Source of the DNA: CAIYRG01 sp964494505
Lineage (GTDB): Bacteria; Pseudomonadota; Alphaproteobacteria; Micropepsales; Micropepsaceae
DNA: 23,455 bases
Assembly (NCBI GenBank): GCA_964494505.1
Contig: CAZBRO010000046.1
Span: 1-23,455 of the forward strand
Reading direction: 5' to 3'
In this document: positions 17,001 through 23,455 of the stretch, in pieces
Position numbering within the stretch: position 1 is the stretch's first letter
Layout of the letters: every line of letters starts with the position of its first letter
Translations under genes and position numbers: made by a program
The notes under the pieces: model-generated
What the model saw: the letters and a program-made list of their open reading frames with translations, nothing else
What the model was told of the DNA's origin: nothing
Databases searched by the model: none

Positions 17001-17434
17001 TGCGGCGTGACGGTCTGTACGTCTGCATCGGTGTTGCTCGGCGCGGCCTGCAACACAGGACCCTGCGCCGGTGATGGGTTCGCGCTCGCCGGCGCTTCCG
17101 GCAACACAGGCGCTTCCGGCAATGCATAAGTCGCATCGAGAAGCCCGGCCCACGGCATCTGATTGCCTGCCACTGTCGCGGCAGCCGGCGATGCCGTCGC
17201 CGCCGTGACCGGCTGTGGATCGCTCGCCTCGGAAGCTGGAACCTGTGCCTCGGGCGCTGCTGCGGGTGCTGCCCCGGCCGCCGCTTCCGGCGCCGGCGGG
17301 TCCGCCGCACCGGCATAAGCCGTCAGCAGTGCGCCGAACGCCGCGTCCCCGCCGGGCAATTCCGGCGCAGCCGAACCGGCGGAAAGGCCGGCGCTGGCGA
17401 CAATCGGCGAAAGAGAGGCAATGGACGAATTCAT
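14099..17434 (-). CDS. fliK: Very long hook-length control protein FliK
   Basis: 1111 residues, versus roughly 400 in enterobacteria. FliK is exported during hook growth, measures the hook and switches export from hook to filament substrates. Only the C-terminal region is conserved: VKFSFTPAGSVDAPSFDALALK (from about 956) and the Flg_hook core SIRLDPPELGRIEVNLNV (about 990-1007). The latter is followed by AQLSADKPQTLELLQKDAPQ and LERALRDVGLNL. Residues from about 45 to 950 form a low-complexity Ala/Pro/Gln/Thr linker with no recognisable domain and no obvious tandem unit, probably disordered. GGAAG precedes the ATG by five bases, and a near-consensus sigma-54 promoter sits 31-46 bases upstream. 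It is the first gene of the fliK-flgD-flgE operon. Confidence 0.9.
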   Translation of the reverse strand: MNSSIASLSPIVASAGLSAGSAAPELPGGDAAFGALLTAYAGAADPPAPEAAAGAAPAAAPEAQVPASEASDPQPVTAATASPAAATVAGNQMPWAGLLDATYALPEAPVLPEAPASANPSPAQGPVLQAAPSNTDADVQTVTPQTPAPQTVPLASNSAPTIATMQAAATEILAPVLEDGSAAPASSAEDSARTGQAAPAEAQPVQAQSAPQIPADAAAVANVIPQAVTVDAPETETEPVAVSPPETAPADTNPQSNAVTAQANTPVEAWTPIPELSSRIVAQFLAAEPQPVSVRQQSIQPQSAPQPQAPAQQILAQQTPAQTVPANTPQVSAAPVLADQSQAAPVATNAANTQAGSDNPPAEPSQVHVASEPVPPAASPAPVAPNAAPAAAASQQQTAAPAPQAAAEPQPLPSATEVTPANTTAPAEPREKSATPPVANTAKPDAPAPIVAKTDPRPTTNTAPIASAEPVVQPSAPTPAADQAPPVRIQQASANAVTPADPDYLAQQNSDDTGAPLNTATVQADSSTQQPTDAAAAIAAYSARLNASAEELQQTPSTPRKPDTSGDDDTAAPVVSADNNALVSVPATPVAQPPAPQQAAPAPKQATPAVVAADSPLANAPAPQSLPPQINPSPVQQPAADRNIAPETPSRDSAATPNLVASQAATPSPAPSQAAPLHTEMPAPAPQQAAVPPVTDGNTPRANASAPTPPANGAPAQDSGASAAPSIATDSDPASPIVSLAAVQTAPAAPAPAPKSAAASERKSTDVSPDDASAPSAPAPDAVPATTTAAAPTVRPAPEQNAPAAPTRTAGIAEATIQSAAPAASASVARPPDAPAARKPARAAASDDKIAAANSPAAGAQSPNASPARESAPADPSNPAPVANDSAPDPSAKTIAAPVEHSLKSDPAPAAPNLPQPSAAPPPTQAPPTNHITLDATAAATPNTQAAPPSSTQAPVKFSFTPAGSVDAPSFDALALKVAAHSADGSSNFSIRLDPPELGRIEVNLNVNSDGHAEAQLSADKPQTLELLQKDAPQLERALRDVGLNLAGGLAFSLKGDGRSQAWRDGQGNGRGRALQIGTVDSANANVALATSAALAAQAYGLPTARLDIRI

Positions 17435-17464
17435 CGGGCTTCCGAAAATGATCCGGCACTCCTA

Positions 17465-17480
17465 AGCAAAGCCCGGGCCA
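17465..17480 (-). promoter_or_regulatory. Sigma-54 (-24/-12) promoter of fliK-flgD-flgE
   Basis: On the minus strand it reads TGGCCCG-GGCT-TTGCT, against the consensus TGGCACG-N4-TTGCW: one mismatch, with the invariant GG and GC exactly ten bases apart. Start of transcription would be near 17454, giving a leader of about 20 bases before the fliK ATG. FlbD is the probable activator. Confidence 0.82.
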
Positions 17481-17539
17481 CCATCGAAAGCGGGCCGCGT
17501 CTCGCGCGCGCGTTCTATAGAAAGACGCGAAAAACGGAG

Positions 17540-17558
17540 CGGAGCGCCGTTTGCTCCG
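17540..17558. promoter_or_regulatory. Palindrome CGGAGC-N7-GCTCCG, candidate activator site
   Basis: A perfect 6-bp inverted repeat in the gap between two divergent sigma-54 promoters, 60 bases upstream of the fliK promoter and 120 upstream of the flgK promoter. These are workable distances for an enhancer-binding protein such as FlbD. The identity of the binder is inferred. Confidence 0.4.
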
Positions 17559-17592
17559 GTTCCCCGCACGTCCCTCGCAGCCCATTCTCGCT

Positions 17593-17607
17593 CGGCACGA
17601 AATGCCG
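17593..17607. promoter_or_regulatory. Palindrome CGGCA-CGAAA-TGCCG, candidate activator site
   Basis: Inverted repeat 71 bases upstream of the flgK sigma-54 promoter, followed at 17612 by CGGCAAAGCCTGCCCG. The CGGCA core and placement suit an enhancer for FlbD. I cannot align it to a binding matrix from memory. Confidence 0.4.
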
Positions 17608-17677
17608 CGCGCGGCAAAGCCTGCCCGCCCGCTCGGTCAATGAGCCGGCGTTTCCCGGACTTTCCGTATCCGGACAA

Positions 17678-17693
17678 TGGCATCGTCCTTGCA
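17678..17693 (+). promoter_or_regulatory. Sigma-54 (-24/-12) promoter of flgK-flgL
   Basis: TGGCATC-GTCC-TTGCA: the -12 element is perfect, the -24 element matches five of seven, and GG and GC are ten bases apart. Transcription would begin near 17704, 38 bases before the flgK ATG. This also shows that the longer in-frame start at 17640 cannot be used, since it lies upstream of the promoter. Confidence 0.82.
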
Positions 17694-17741
17694 CAAGGCC
17701 GCACGGACCTATGTGCTTTCTGTTTGGAGCGGCAGCTTCCC

Positions 17742-19880
17742 ATGCCCTTGAACGGCGTTATTTCGAGCGGCCTGTCCGCGATCATGACCAACAGCGCAGC
17801 CATGCGCGTGACGTCGGACAACATCGCCAATGTCAACACGCCCGGCTATGTGCGCCGCGTCGCGCAGCAGCAGACGCTTGCACCCGGAGGCGTCCTCTCG
17901 GGTGTCGAGCTCGCCGACGTGCAGCGCGTCGCCAACGATTACCTCGACAAGGAAGTGCTGTCCGCCAACAGCAGCGCCTCCCGCTACGATGTGCAAAGCA
18001 CCATGATGGATCAGCTCAACGCGGCGCTGGGCCAGCCGGGCGACGGGACTTCCATCGGCTCGCAGCTCGATGCGATCTATGCCGGGCTCGGCCAGGCATC
18101 GCTCGATCCGAGTTCGCTCACGGGGCGGCTGGGTGTGCTCGGAAAGTTCGATTCGTTGGCCCAGACGGTTTCGGGCCTCGCGGATTCGGTGACGACCATG
18201 CGGTCGAGCGCCGACGATCAGATCTCGGCCGCGGTGACGCAGGTCAACAGCATCATCCAGCAGATCGTGCAGATCAATCCGCAGATCCAGCACGCCATCG
18301 TAACCGGTGATTCCGGTAGCGGCCTCCTCGATCAGCGCGACACGCTGGTCCAGCAGCTTTCCCAGCTCGTGGGTGTCCGCACGACGACGCAAGCCGACGG
18401 ACGCCTGTTCGTCTCCACCACCGACGGCGTGCAGCTGGTCGGCGACAGCTACAGCCAACTTGTCTACACGCCGGGCGCCGGTCCCGCTTACACGCCGATC
18501 CAACTGAAGACCGTCAATAACATCAGCGGTCAACAGATCGGACAGCCTGTGACCTTCGATTCCCATGCGCAATCCGGCCAAATCCGCGGGCTGCTCGACT
18601 TGCGCGACGGGACCCTTGCCGACATCGGTTCGGAGCTGGGATCGCTCGCGCAGTCGCTTTCGCTGGCGTTCAACGCGGCCCACAACGCCAATGCTGCGGT
18701 GCCGCCGCCGACCACGCTTGCGGGCCGCGATACCGGTCTGCTTGCGACCGACGGGTTGAATTTCACCGGTGCGACGACGCTGGGCATTACCGATTCCAAC
18801 GGTCAGCTGCTCCACAAGGTCGCCATCGATTTCGACGCCGGCACGCTGTCGGTCGACGGCGGCGCGGCCGCATCGATCGGCGGGACCGTCGACAGCTTCG
18901 TTACCGCACTGAATACTGCGCTCGGCGCCAATGGCACCGCGAGTTTCTCGGGCGGCGCGCTGACGCTGTCGGCGACCGGCAGCAACGGCATCGTCATCGC
19001 CGACGATGCCAACAACGCCACCTCGCGCGGCGGCGTCGGGTTCTCGCAGTTCTTCGGCCTCAACGATCTCTTCCGCAGCGCCGGCAATGCGATCGTCACC
19101 ACCGGGCTCACCTCGTCCGACACGGCGGACTTTGCCGCAGGTGGCCAGATATCGCTTCTGCTGAAAGGTCCCAACGGGGAGCGCGTCGGCGAAACCACGG
19201 TCAACGTCACGGGCAGCACGATCGGCGACATGGTGAACGCGCTCAACAGCGCCTTCACCGGCAAGGCCACGTTCGCGCTCGATGCCAACGGTCAGCTTCA
19301 GGCGACGCCCGCCGCAGCCTACAGCAGTTATCGTGTGGAAGTGACCGCCGATACGACCTCGCGCGGCGACACGGGCGAGAGCTTCAGCTCCCTTTTCGGT
19401 TTGGGGCTCGGCCAGAATCTCGCGCTGGCGCAAGGTTTCGCTCTGGCTCCGGGCGTATCGAATTCGCCGCAGAGTCTTGCGTTTGCGACGCCCACGCTCG
19501 ACGCCACGACGCCGCTCTCGACGACCGTGGTGACGCCTGGCGACAACCGCGGTCTGCTCGCACTCCAGGATTTGTTCAATCAGCCCCAGAGCTTTGCCGG
19601 CGCGGGCGCGCTGCCCTCCAGAAGTGTGCGCTTCGCCGATTATGCCTCCGCGCTCTATCAGGATGCCGCGACCCGCAGCACATCCATCGACGCGTCCAAG
19701 AGCGCTCAGGACGCCCGGCTGACGCTCGCCCAACAGAGCCAGAGCCAGAAGGAAGGCGTCAATCTCGATGAGGAGTTGGCCAACATGATGAGTTTGCAGC
19801 AGGCCTATAATGCCGGAGCGCGGCTTCTCCAGGTGGCCCAGCAGCTCTACGACCAGCTGCTGCAAGCCGTGGGAGTCTGA
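17742..19880 (+). CDS. flgK: Hook-filament junction protein FlgK (HAP1)
   Basis: 712 residues from the ATG at 17742. FlgK forms the first junction layer between hook and filament. The N-terminus is MPLNGVISSGLSAIMTNSAA with NIANVNTPGYVRRV (27-40), then the long helical D0/D1 region LDQRDTLVQQLSQLVGV. A large variable central part follows, and the C-terminal helix is LDEELANMMSLQQAYNAGAR through LLQVAQQLYDQLLQAVGV. The start is fixed by family alignment and by the sigma-54 promoter upstream. The only Shine-Dalgarno-like element is GGAG, about 13 bases before the ATG. Two bases separate its stop from flgL. The central part is long compared with enteric FlgK (about 550 residues), which is not rare in alphaproteobacteria. 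Confidence 0.96.
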   Translation: MPLNGVISSGLSAIMTNSAAMRVTSDNIANVNTPGYVRRVAQQQTLAPGGVLSGVELADVQRVANDYLDKEVLSANSSASRYDVQSTMMDQLNAALGQPGDGTSIGSQLDAIYAGLGQASLDPSSLTGRLGVLGKFDSLAQTVSGLADSVTTMRSSADDQISAAVTQVNSIIQQIVQINPQIQHAIVTGDSGSGLLDQRDTLVQQLSQLVGVRTTTQADGRLFVSTTDGVQLVGDSYSQLVYTPGAGPAYTPIQLKTVNNISGQQIGQPVTFDSHAQSGQIRGLLDLRDGTLADIGSELGSLAQSLSLAFNAAHNANAAVPPPTTLAGRDTGLLATDGLNFTGATTLGITDSNGQLLHKVAIDFDAGTLSVDGGAAASIGGTVDSFVTALNTALGANGTASFSGGALTLSATGSNGIVIADDANNATSRGGVGFSQFFGLNDLFRSAGNAIVTTGLTSSDTADFAAGGQISLLLKGPNGERVGETTVNVTGSTIGDMVNALNSAFTGKATFALDANGQLQATPAAAYSSYRVEVTADTTSRGDTGESFSSLFGLGLGQNLALAQGFALAPGVSNSPQSLAFATPTLDATTPLSTTVVTPGDNRGLLALQDLFNQPQSFAGAGALPSRSVRFADYASALYQDAATRSTSIDASKSAQDARLTLAQQSQSQKEGVNLDEELANMMSLQQAYNAGARLLQVAQQLYDQLLQAVGV

Positions 19881-19882
19881 AC

Positions 19883-20815
19883 ATGTCCATCGACCGCATC
19901 GGAACCGCCGCCAACGCGCAGCTTTTGTTGTCGCAAATCAACAAGGCCGAAACCGCGGTGGATATCTCGAACCGCCAGGTGGCATCCGGCAACGTCTCCG
20001 ACACTTATGAAGGCTATGGCGACAAGACCGCCGTCATGGAATCGGCGCGCTCGGCGGCCGCGCGCGCCGACGCCAATGTGGCGGCTGCGCAACAGGCCTC
20101 GACACGGCTCGATCTTCAGGATTCTCAACTGTCCCAGCTCTCCGATCTCGCGGACCAGGTGCGCCAGACGCTCACCAAAGCCGCGGCCGATCAGGACGCC
20201 ACCGGCCTGATGAGCCAGATGGACGGCTTCTTCAACCAGGCGGTCGAAATCTTCAATTCCAAGGACGCCAATGGCTACATCTATGGCGGCGACAACAACC
20301 AGACGCCGCCGGTGACGGTTTCGAGCCTGAGCGATCTTGCCGCCCTTCCCTCGGTCGCTAGCGCGTTCGCCAACGGCACGGTGAAGACGAGCGTCCGGAT
20401 CGGCGATTCCCAGACCGTGCAAGTGGGGATGCTCGCCTCCGACCTGGGCTCGCAATTGTTCTCGCTGTTCCAGCAGGTCGCACAATTCGATGGCGGCGGC
20501 AGCGGACCGTTCGATTCCAGCAACACGCCCGCGCAGCAGAACTTCCTGGAATCGACCATTCAGACGGCCGCGAACGTCTCGGAGGGCGTGAATCAGGAAT
20601 CGGCCGGCAACGGTATCCGCTATCAGATGGTGCAGAGCTCGATTTCCCAATTGCAGGCCTCATCGTCGGTCTACAAGAGCTTCGTCTCCAACATCCAGGA
20701 CGTGGACATCACCAAGGCGCTGTCGCAGCTCAATCAGAACAATGTCGCCCTGCAGGCGGCGTTCCAGGTGACCTCGACGCTGAACAAGATGTCGCTGCTG
20801 AACTTCATGCAGTAG
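19883..20815 (+). CDS. flgL: Hook-filament junction protein FlgL (HAP3)
   Basis: 310 residues. FlgL is the second junction layer, under the flagellin filament. It has the flagellin-like N-terminal helix MSIDRIGTAANAQLLLSQIN and the segment ISNRQVASGNVSDTYEGYGD. The family's central motif appears as NSKDANGYIYGGDNNQTPPV (about 126-145). The flagellin-like C-terminal helix is ITKALSQLNQNNVALQAAFQ to LNKMSLLNFMQ. GTGGGAG precedes the ATG, and it is co-transcribed with flgK. It converges on the small membrane-protein gene with 13 bases between stop codons. Confidence 0.95.
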   Translation: MSIDRIGTAANAQLLLSQINKAETAVDISNRQVASGNVSDTYEGYGDKTAVMESARSAAARADANVAAAQQASTRLDLQDSQLSQLSDLADQVRQTLTKAAADQDATGLMSQMDGFFNQAVEIFNSKDANGYIYGGDNNQTPPVTVSSLSDLAALPSVASAFANGTVKTSVRIGDSQTVQVGMLASDLGSQLFSLFQQVAQFDGGGSGPFDSSNTPAQQNFLESTIQTAANVSEGVNQESAGNGIRYQMVQSSISQLQASSSVYKSFVSNIQDVDITKALSQLNQNNVALQAAFQVTSTLNKMSLLNFMQ

Positions 20816-20828
20816 GGTAAGCTGAGCC

Positions 20829-21032
20829 TCAGCGCCTTCGGGTCTGTTTCAGCCGCGACAGGAACAGGCTCACCCGCCCGAAAAGCCAAATCCCCAGGGC
20901 GACGGCCAGAAACGTCACCACGCCCACCCAGGATGCCGCGCTGTTGGTGATCCAGGCCGCGAGCGTCAGCATCGCGACCGTTGCCGCGATCCAGCAGGCG
21001 CCCCAATACAGCAGTTCCGTGAGGTCGGGCAT
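20829..21032 (-). CDS. Small two-helix membrane protein, function unknown
   Basis: 67 residues from the ATG at 21032 (AAGGA just upstream). Two hydrophobic segments (about 8-27 and 34-55) are followed by a basic tail LSRLKQTRRR, which predicts an in-in hairpin with cytoplasmic ends. No motif that names a family. The in-frame ATG at 21161 would overlap the start and promoter of mnmA on the other strand and adds an unlikely Arg/Ala-rich leader. It is transcribed divergently from mnmA; a link to either the flagellum or tRNA modification cannot be shown. Confidence 0.65.
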   Translation of the reverse strand: MPDLTELLYWGACWIAATVAMLTLAAWITNSAASWVGVVTFLAVALGIWLFGRVSLFLSRLKQTRRR

Positions 21033-21056
21033 GATCCTTAGTCTATCCCATCGGGC

Positions 21057-21083
21057 TTGCGCGCGCGCGCGGGCTGCTATAGT
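21057..21083 (+). promoter_or_regulatory. Likely housekeeping promoter of mnmA
   Basis: TATAGT at 21078-21083 is a good -10. TTGCGC at 21057-21062 is a possible -35 with a short 15-base spacer (CTTGCG gives 16). A start near 21090 would leave only a few bases before the ATG at 21094, so the messenger may be almost leaderless. No ribosome-binding site is visible. Confidence 0.5.
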
Positions 21084-21093
21084 CCGCCCCGCC

Positions 21094-22239
21094 ATGAGCC
21101 CGCCCCTGAACAGCCTTGGCTTCCCCAAGCCGCCGGATAAGACCCGCGTGGTGGCCGCCATGTCGGGCGGGGTGGATTCCTCGGTGGTAGCCGGCTTGCT
21201 CGCGCGGGACGGTTACGAGGTATTGGGCATCACGCTTCAGCTCTATGACCACGGCGCGGCCATCCGCAAAAAGGGCGCCTGTTGCGCGGGGGCCGACATT
21301 CACGACGCCAAGCGCGTGGCCGAGCAGCTCAAGATCCCCCATTACGTGCTTGATTATGAGGAGCGTTTCCGCAAATCCGTGATGGAGGATTTCGCCGAAT
21401 CCTATGCGCGCGGCGAGACGCCGATCCCTTGCGTCCGCTGCAACGAGAAGGTCAAGTTCGGCGATCTGCTTGCCATGGCGCGTGAGCTCGGGGCGGACGC
21501 ACTCGCGACCGGCCATTATGTCCGCCGCGCGATGGGGGAAGCAGGCCCGGAGTTGCACCGGGCCGCCGACGAGGCCCGCGACCAGAGCTATTTCCTGTTC
21601 GCGACGACATCGGCGCAGCTCGAATTCACGCGCTTTCCGCTCGGCGATCTTCCCAAGAGCAAAGTGCGCGAGATGGCGCGCGAGCTTGGCCTTTCGGTGG
21701 CCGAGAAGCCCGATTCGCAGGACATCTGCTTCGTGCCGGAAGGCCGCTATACCGACATGGTGATGCGGATGAGGCCCGGCGCCGCCGAACCCGGCGAGAT
21801 CGTGGATTTGGAGGGACGGGTACTGGGGAGCCATCCCGGCATCGTCCATTTCACCGTCGGCCAGAGGAAAGGGCTGGGGCTTTCGGGCAACGAAGCCCCC
21901 CTGTTCGTGGTTCGGCTCGATCCGGCAACGCGGCGCGTCGTGGTGGGCCCCCGCGAAGCGCTCCGTACACGGAAAATTGCGCTTGCAGCGGTGAATTGGC
22001 TGGTTCGGCCGCCCGCCGGTGGCGCGGCTCAGTCCTGTCTCGTCAAGGTGCGCTCCACCCGGCCGCCCACGCCCGCGCAAATCATTGCCAAGGCCGATGG
22101 GACCGCCGAGGTGGAACTGAGCGCAAGCGAAGAGGCGGTAGCGCCTGGGCAGGCCTGTGTCTTCTATGAAGAAAAGGGGACCCGCGTGCTCGGCGGCGGC
22201 TGGATCACCCGTTCGGAACCGGCCCGCGCCGCGGCGTGA
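21094..22239 (+). CDS. mnmA: tRNA 2-thiouridylase MnmA
   Basis: 381 residues. MnmA puts sulfur on the wobble uridine (s2U34) of tRNA for Lys, Glu and Gln, using ATP and persulfide sulfur. The PP-loop is SGGVDSS (24-30). The substrate-recognition region has PCVRCN with the first catalytic Cys C113. The second catalytic Cys is C212 in DSQDICFVPEG. GHYVRR and DQSYFLF are also family signatures, and the C-terminal beta domain has HPGIVHFTVGQRKGLGLSG. The start at 21094 follows the predicted promoter; the frame is open further upstream, but that part would lie upstream of the promoter. It stands alone and converges on the GFA-family gene with a 23-base gap. Confidence 0.97.
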   Translation: MSPPLNSLGFPKPPDKTRVVAAMSGGVDSSVVAGLLARDGYEVLGITLQLYDHGAAIRKKGACCAGADIHDAKRVAEQLKIPHYVLDYEERFRKSVMEDFAESYARGETPIPCVRCNEKVKFGDLLAMARELGADALATGHYVRRAMGEAGPELHRAADEARDQSYFLFATTSAQLEFTRFPLGDLPKSKVREMARELGLSVAEKPDSQDICFVPEGRYTDMVMRMRPGAAEPGEIVDLEGRVLGSHPGIVHFTVGQRKGLGLSGNEAPLFVVRLDPATRRVVVGPREALRTRKIALAAVNWLVRPPAGGAAQSCLVKVRSTRPPTPAQIIAKADGTAEVELSASEEAVAPGQACVFYEEKGTRVLGGGWITRSEPARAAA

Positions 22240-22262
22240 AGGCTCGCGAGGCGCGCGCCGAT

Positions 22263-22643
22263 CTATTGCTGGTTCTGCGGCAAGGGATCGTTGATTTCGT
22301 AATAGTCGCCCTTGTCGGCCACGAAGATGTGCTTTGCCAGGCGCGTGCCGGTCGGCCGTTCAAAAGCACCCATGGCGATGGCGATGATGTCTTTCTCGAC
22401 GGGATCCCAGAAAAGCGCAGAGCCGCACGTGGAACAGAACCCTCGCCGTACCTTCTCGGAGGAGCGGAACCAGGTCAGATTTCCGGCGCCGTGGATCGTC
22501 AAGGCGGCGCGGGGAACGTCGGTGGACGCCCAGAAGTGACCCGATTGCTTGCGGCATTGCGAGCAATGGCAGGCATCGGGCGGGCTTAGGACGCCCGTCA
22601 CCTCGAAGCGCACGGCCCCGCAGAGGCAAGCCCCCCTGTTCAT
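22263..22643 (-). CDS. GFA-family zinc-binding protein
   Basis: 126 residues of the GFA/CENP-V fold (named after glutathione-dependent formaldehyde-activating enzyme). Zinc ligands are plain to see: GACLCGAVRFE with C6 and C8, ACHCSQCRKQSG with C25, C27 and C30, and FCSTCGSALFW with C70 and C73. HIFVADKGDYYEIND matches the typical C-terminal part. Most members have no proven substrate, so a role in formaldehyde handling should not be assumed. GAAGGAAT lies eight bases before the ATG. There are no functionally related neighbours. Confidence 0.9.
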   Translation of the reverse strand: MNRGACLCGAVRFEVTGVLSPPDACHCSQCRKQSGHFWASTDVPRAALTIHGAGNLTWFRSSEKVRRGFCSTCGSALFWDPVEKDIIAIAMGAFERPTGTRLAKHIFVADKGDYYEINDPLPQNQQ

Positions 22644-22753
22644 GACGCATTCCTTCGCAAAGAAACCCGGCCCCGCGATACACGGACACCGATCAGGCTC
22701 GAAGAGTTTTTAGCCGGGGCGGACGGCGGGGAGAAGGCCGCTTCAAGCCAAAC

Positions 22754-22782
22754 TTGACAGGGGTTTTGCCCGCCCCTTACAT
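22754..22782 (+). promoter_or_regulatory. Promoter of the CAU tRNA
   Basis: TTGACA (22754-22759, perfect -35), a 17-base spacer and TTACAT (22777-22782, -10), placing the start near 22789, five bases before the mature tRNA end. A strong vegetative promoter, as expected for a tRNA gene. Confidence 0.82.
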
Positions 22783-22793
22783 CGCGCGCTCGT

Positions 22794-22868
22794 GGCAGCG
22801 TAGCTCAGTGGTAGAGCAGGGGAATCATAATCCCTTGGTCGGGGGTTCAAATCCCTCCGCTGCTACCA
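22794..22868 (+). tRNA. tRNA-Met(CAU), elongator type, CCA encoded
   Basis: Cloverleaf: acceptor GGCAGCG/CGCTGCT, D arm GCTC-AGTGGTA-GAGC, anticodon arm GGGGA-ATCATAA-TCCCT (anticodon CAT), T arm GGGGG-TTCAAAT-CCCTC, discriminator A and genomic CCA. G1-U72 is a wobble pair. CAU could mean initiator Met, elongator Met or lysidine-modified Ile2. The G1-U72 pair does not suit an initiator, which has a C-A mismatch. A4-U69/G5-C68 does not suit TilS substrates as known in E. coli. I therefore favour elongator Met; Ile2 stays possible. Confidence 0.9.
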
Positions 22869-23149
22869 GTACTTAGCTCAATCCGCCTAAGCCCAAATCT
22901 CCGATAAATCTCCGGCCCCCATAATGAGCTGGGATTTGGGCCCTGGGTAGCCCCATGGCTTAGAAAAGCCGTTGTGAATTGCTAAGTTATCCGGCAGCTA
23001 CGGGAGGGTTTTTCAGCCTATCCGTTTCTTGGGCACGGTATAGGCACGGATGCCTTACTTCGTCTGTTCCGGTGGTTTACCCCCCATGAACCGGAACCGA
23101 CATCCCACGCTTGGTTCGGTGCGAATTCAGGGCCGTGCCCCCTAGCCGC
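22869..23149 (+). other. Non-coding flank behind the tRNA
   Basis: No supportable gene. It contains GCCCAAATC (22891-22899) facing GATTTGGGC (22933-22941), a direct repeat AAATCTCCG (22895 and 22906), a GGCTT-AGAA-AAGCC hairpin, and two GGCACGG copies 11 bases apart (23032 and 23043). Base composition is visibly less GC-rich than the flagellar genes. The pattern suits a transcript end or a relict attachment region, but there is no integrase. Confidence 0.4.
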
Positions 23150-23455
23150 TCAGGCTGTAGGCCAACATCTCACGTCGCTGGCAGGCATCAATCGTCCCCG
23201 TGTGCTCAGTTTTGAACGGTAGGCGACTCTTGCGAACTGCTGTTGAACGATTGTGCTCCCCACTTCTTGCGGAAACCGCAACTCGAAAGTTAGCTCGCTT
23301 GCTGGTAGCTGCCCCAGACGCACCAATCTCACTCGCTTGGGAGTCTTGATCGTTTTGGCCATTCCTTGCGATACAGCCGCTGGAGCCTCGTTGGTGATGA
23401 GCCTAGGCCGCGTGGACAAATTTGAGCCAGTAACGAGTTGAAGCCAAGAACAACA
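23150..23455 (-). CDS. Possible partial ORF running off the window edge, unknown
   Basis: The frame is open from the right edge to a stop at 23150-23152 and includes MAKTIKTPKRVRLVRLGQLP and ASELTFELRFPQEVGSTIV, which reads like a plausible small soluble protein. No family recognised. Third codon positions are only moderately GC-rich (near 58% by eye), unlike the strongly GC-biased genes to the left, so it is either a foreign gene or not a gene. Its start is outside the window or at one of several internal codons (an ATG-like start near 23362). I lean slightly against it being real. Confidence 0.25.
   Translation of the reverse strand, partial: CCSWLQLVTGSNLSTRPRLITNEAPAAVSQGMAKTIKTPKRVRLVRLGQLPASELTFELRFPQEVGSTIVQQQFARVAYRSKLSTRGRLMPASDVRCWPTA

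Noticed and set aside
14093..17074. Several long plus-strand frames opposite fliK
   Set aside because: Their Gly/Arg/Ala/Cys-rich products are the expected complement of Ala/Pro-rich codons; no starts with ribosome-binding sites, no motifs.
17640..17741. Longer FlgK start at 17640
   Set aside because: It lies upstream of the sigma-54 promoter at 17678-17693, so it would not be in the messenger.
17709..19865. A 718-codon minus-strand frame opposite flgK
   Set aside because: Shadow frame rich in Arg and Gly; flgK on the other strand is certain by motif and promoter.
20821..20833. Palindrome GCTGAG-C-CTCAGC between flgL and its convergent neighbour as a terminator
   Set aside because: Only six base pairs, one-base centre, overlapping the downstream stop codon and no T-run; cannot be supported as a terminator.

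Overview
The window comes from a GC-rich alphaproteobacterium, most probably a stalked, dimorphic or Rhizomicrobium-like lineage. It is dominated by a polar-flagellum locus whose gene content and order closely resemble Caulobacter crescentus: fliF-fliG-fliH(flbE)-fliN-flbD in one run, with sciP, flgE, flgD and fliK next door. The lineage is inferred from gene families (FlbD, SciP, short alphaproteobacterial FlgL, alphaproteobacterial FlhF), not from a marker-gene comparison.

Layout. 1-75 is a C-run/G-run that looks like a damaged sequence end. 95-569 holds a DUF559 endonuclease-like gene broken by one stop codon and bracketed by an inverted pair of GC-rich palindromes. 1105-2271 is an unknown polytopic membrane protein with histidines inside its membrane segments. 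2277-2404 is a large inverted-repeat element between convergent genes. 2413-10848 (minus strand) is the early flagellar operon fliF-fliG-fliH-fliN-flbD-flhA-flhF: MS-ring, switch, export gate, the sigma-54 activator and a divergent FlhF. 11170-11484 is a small secreted protein. It is convergent with sciP (11579-11866), and the two share a 13-bp hairpin terminator. 12031-17434 (minus) is fliK-flgD-flgE: hook-length control, hook cap and hook. 17742-20815 (plus) is flgK-flgL, the hook-filament junction. 20829-22643 is housekeeping: a 67-aa membrane protein, mnmA and a GFA-family protein. 22794-22868 is a tRNA with anticodon CAU, followed by about 590 bases of different character up to the window end.

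How the parts work together. A CtrA-type box lies upstream of fliF. The fliF operon ends with its own late-gene activator, flbD, followed by flhA and flhF. Two divergent sigma-54 (-24/-12) promoters between fliK and flgK fit FlbD control of hook genes. SciP, an inhibitor of CtrA in Caulobacter, is encoded between the two sets. The locus therefore carries both the structural genes and much of the switch that orders their expression. Not seen here: fliM, flhB, fliX, flagellin, flaF/flbT and export ATPase genes.

I found no CRISPR array, prophage or complete mobile element. The most interesting non-routine items are the intramembrane-histidine protein, the palindrome-bracketed DUF559 relict, the 1111-residue FliK, the divergent FlhF G-domain and the repeat elements on both sides of flbD.
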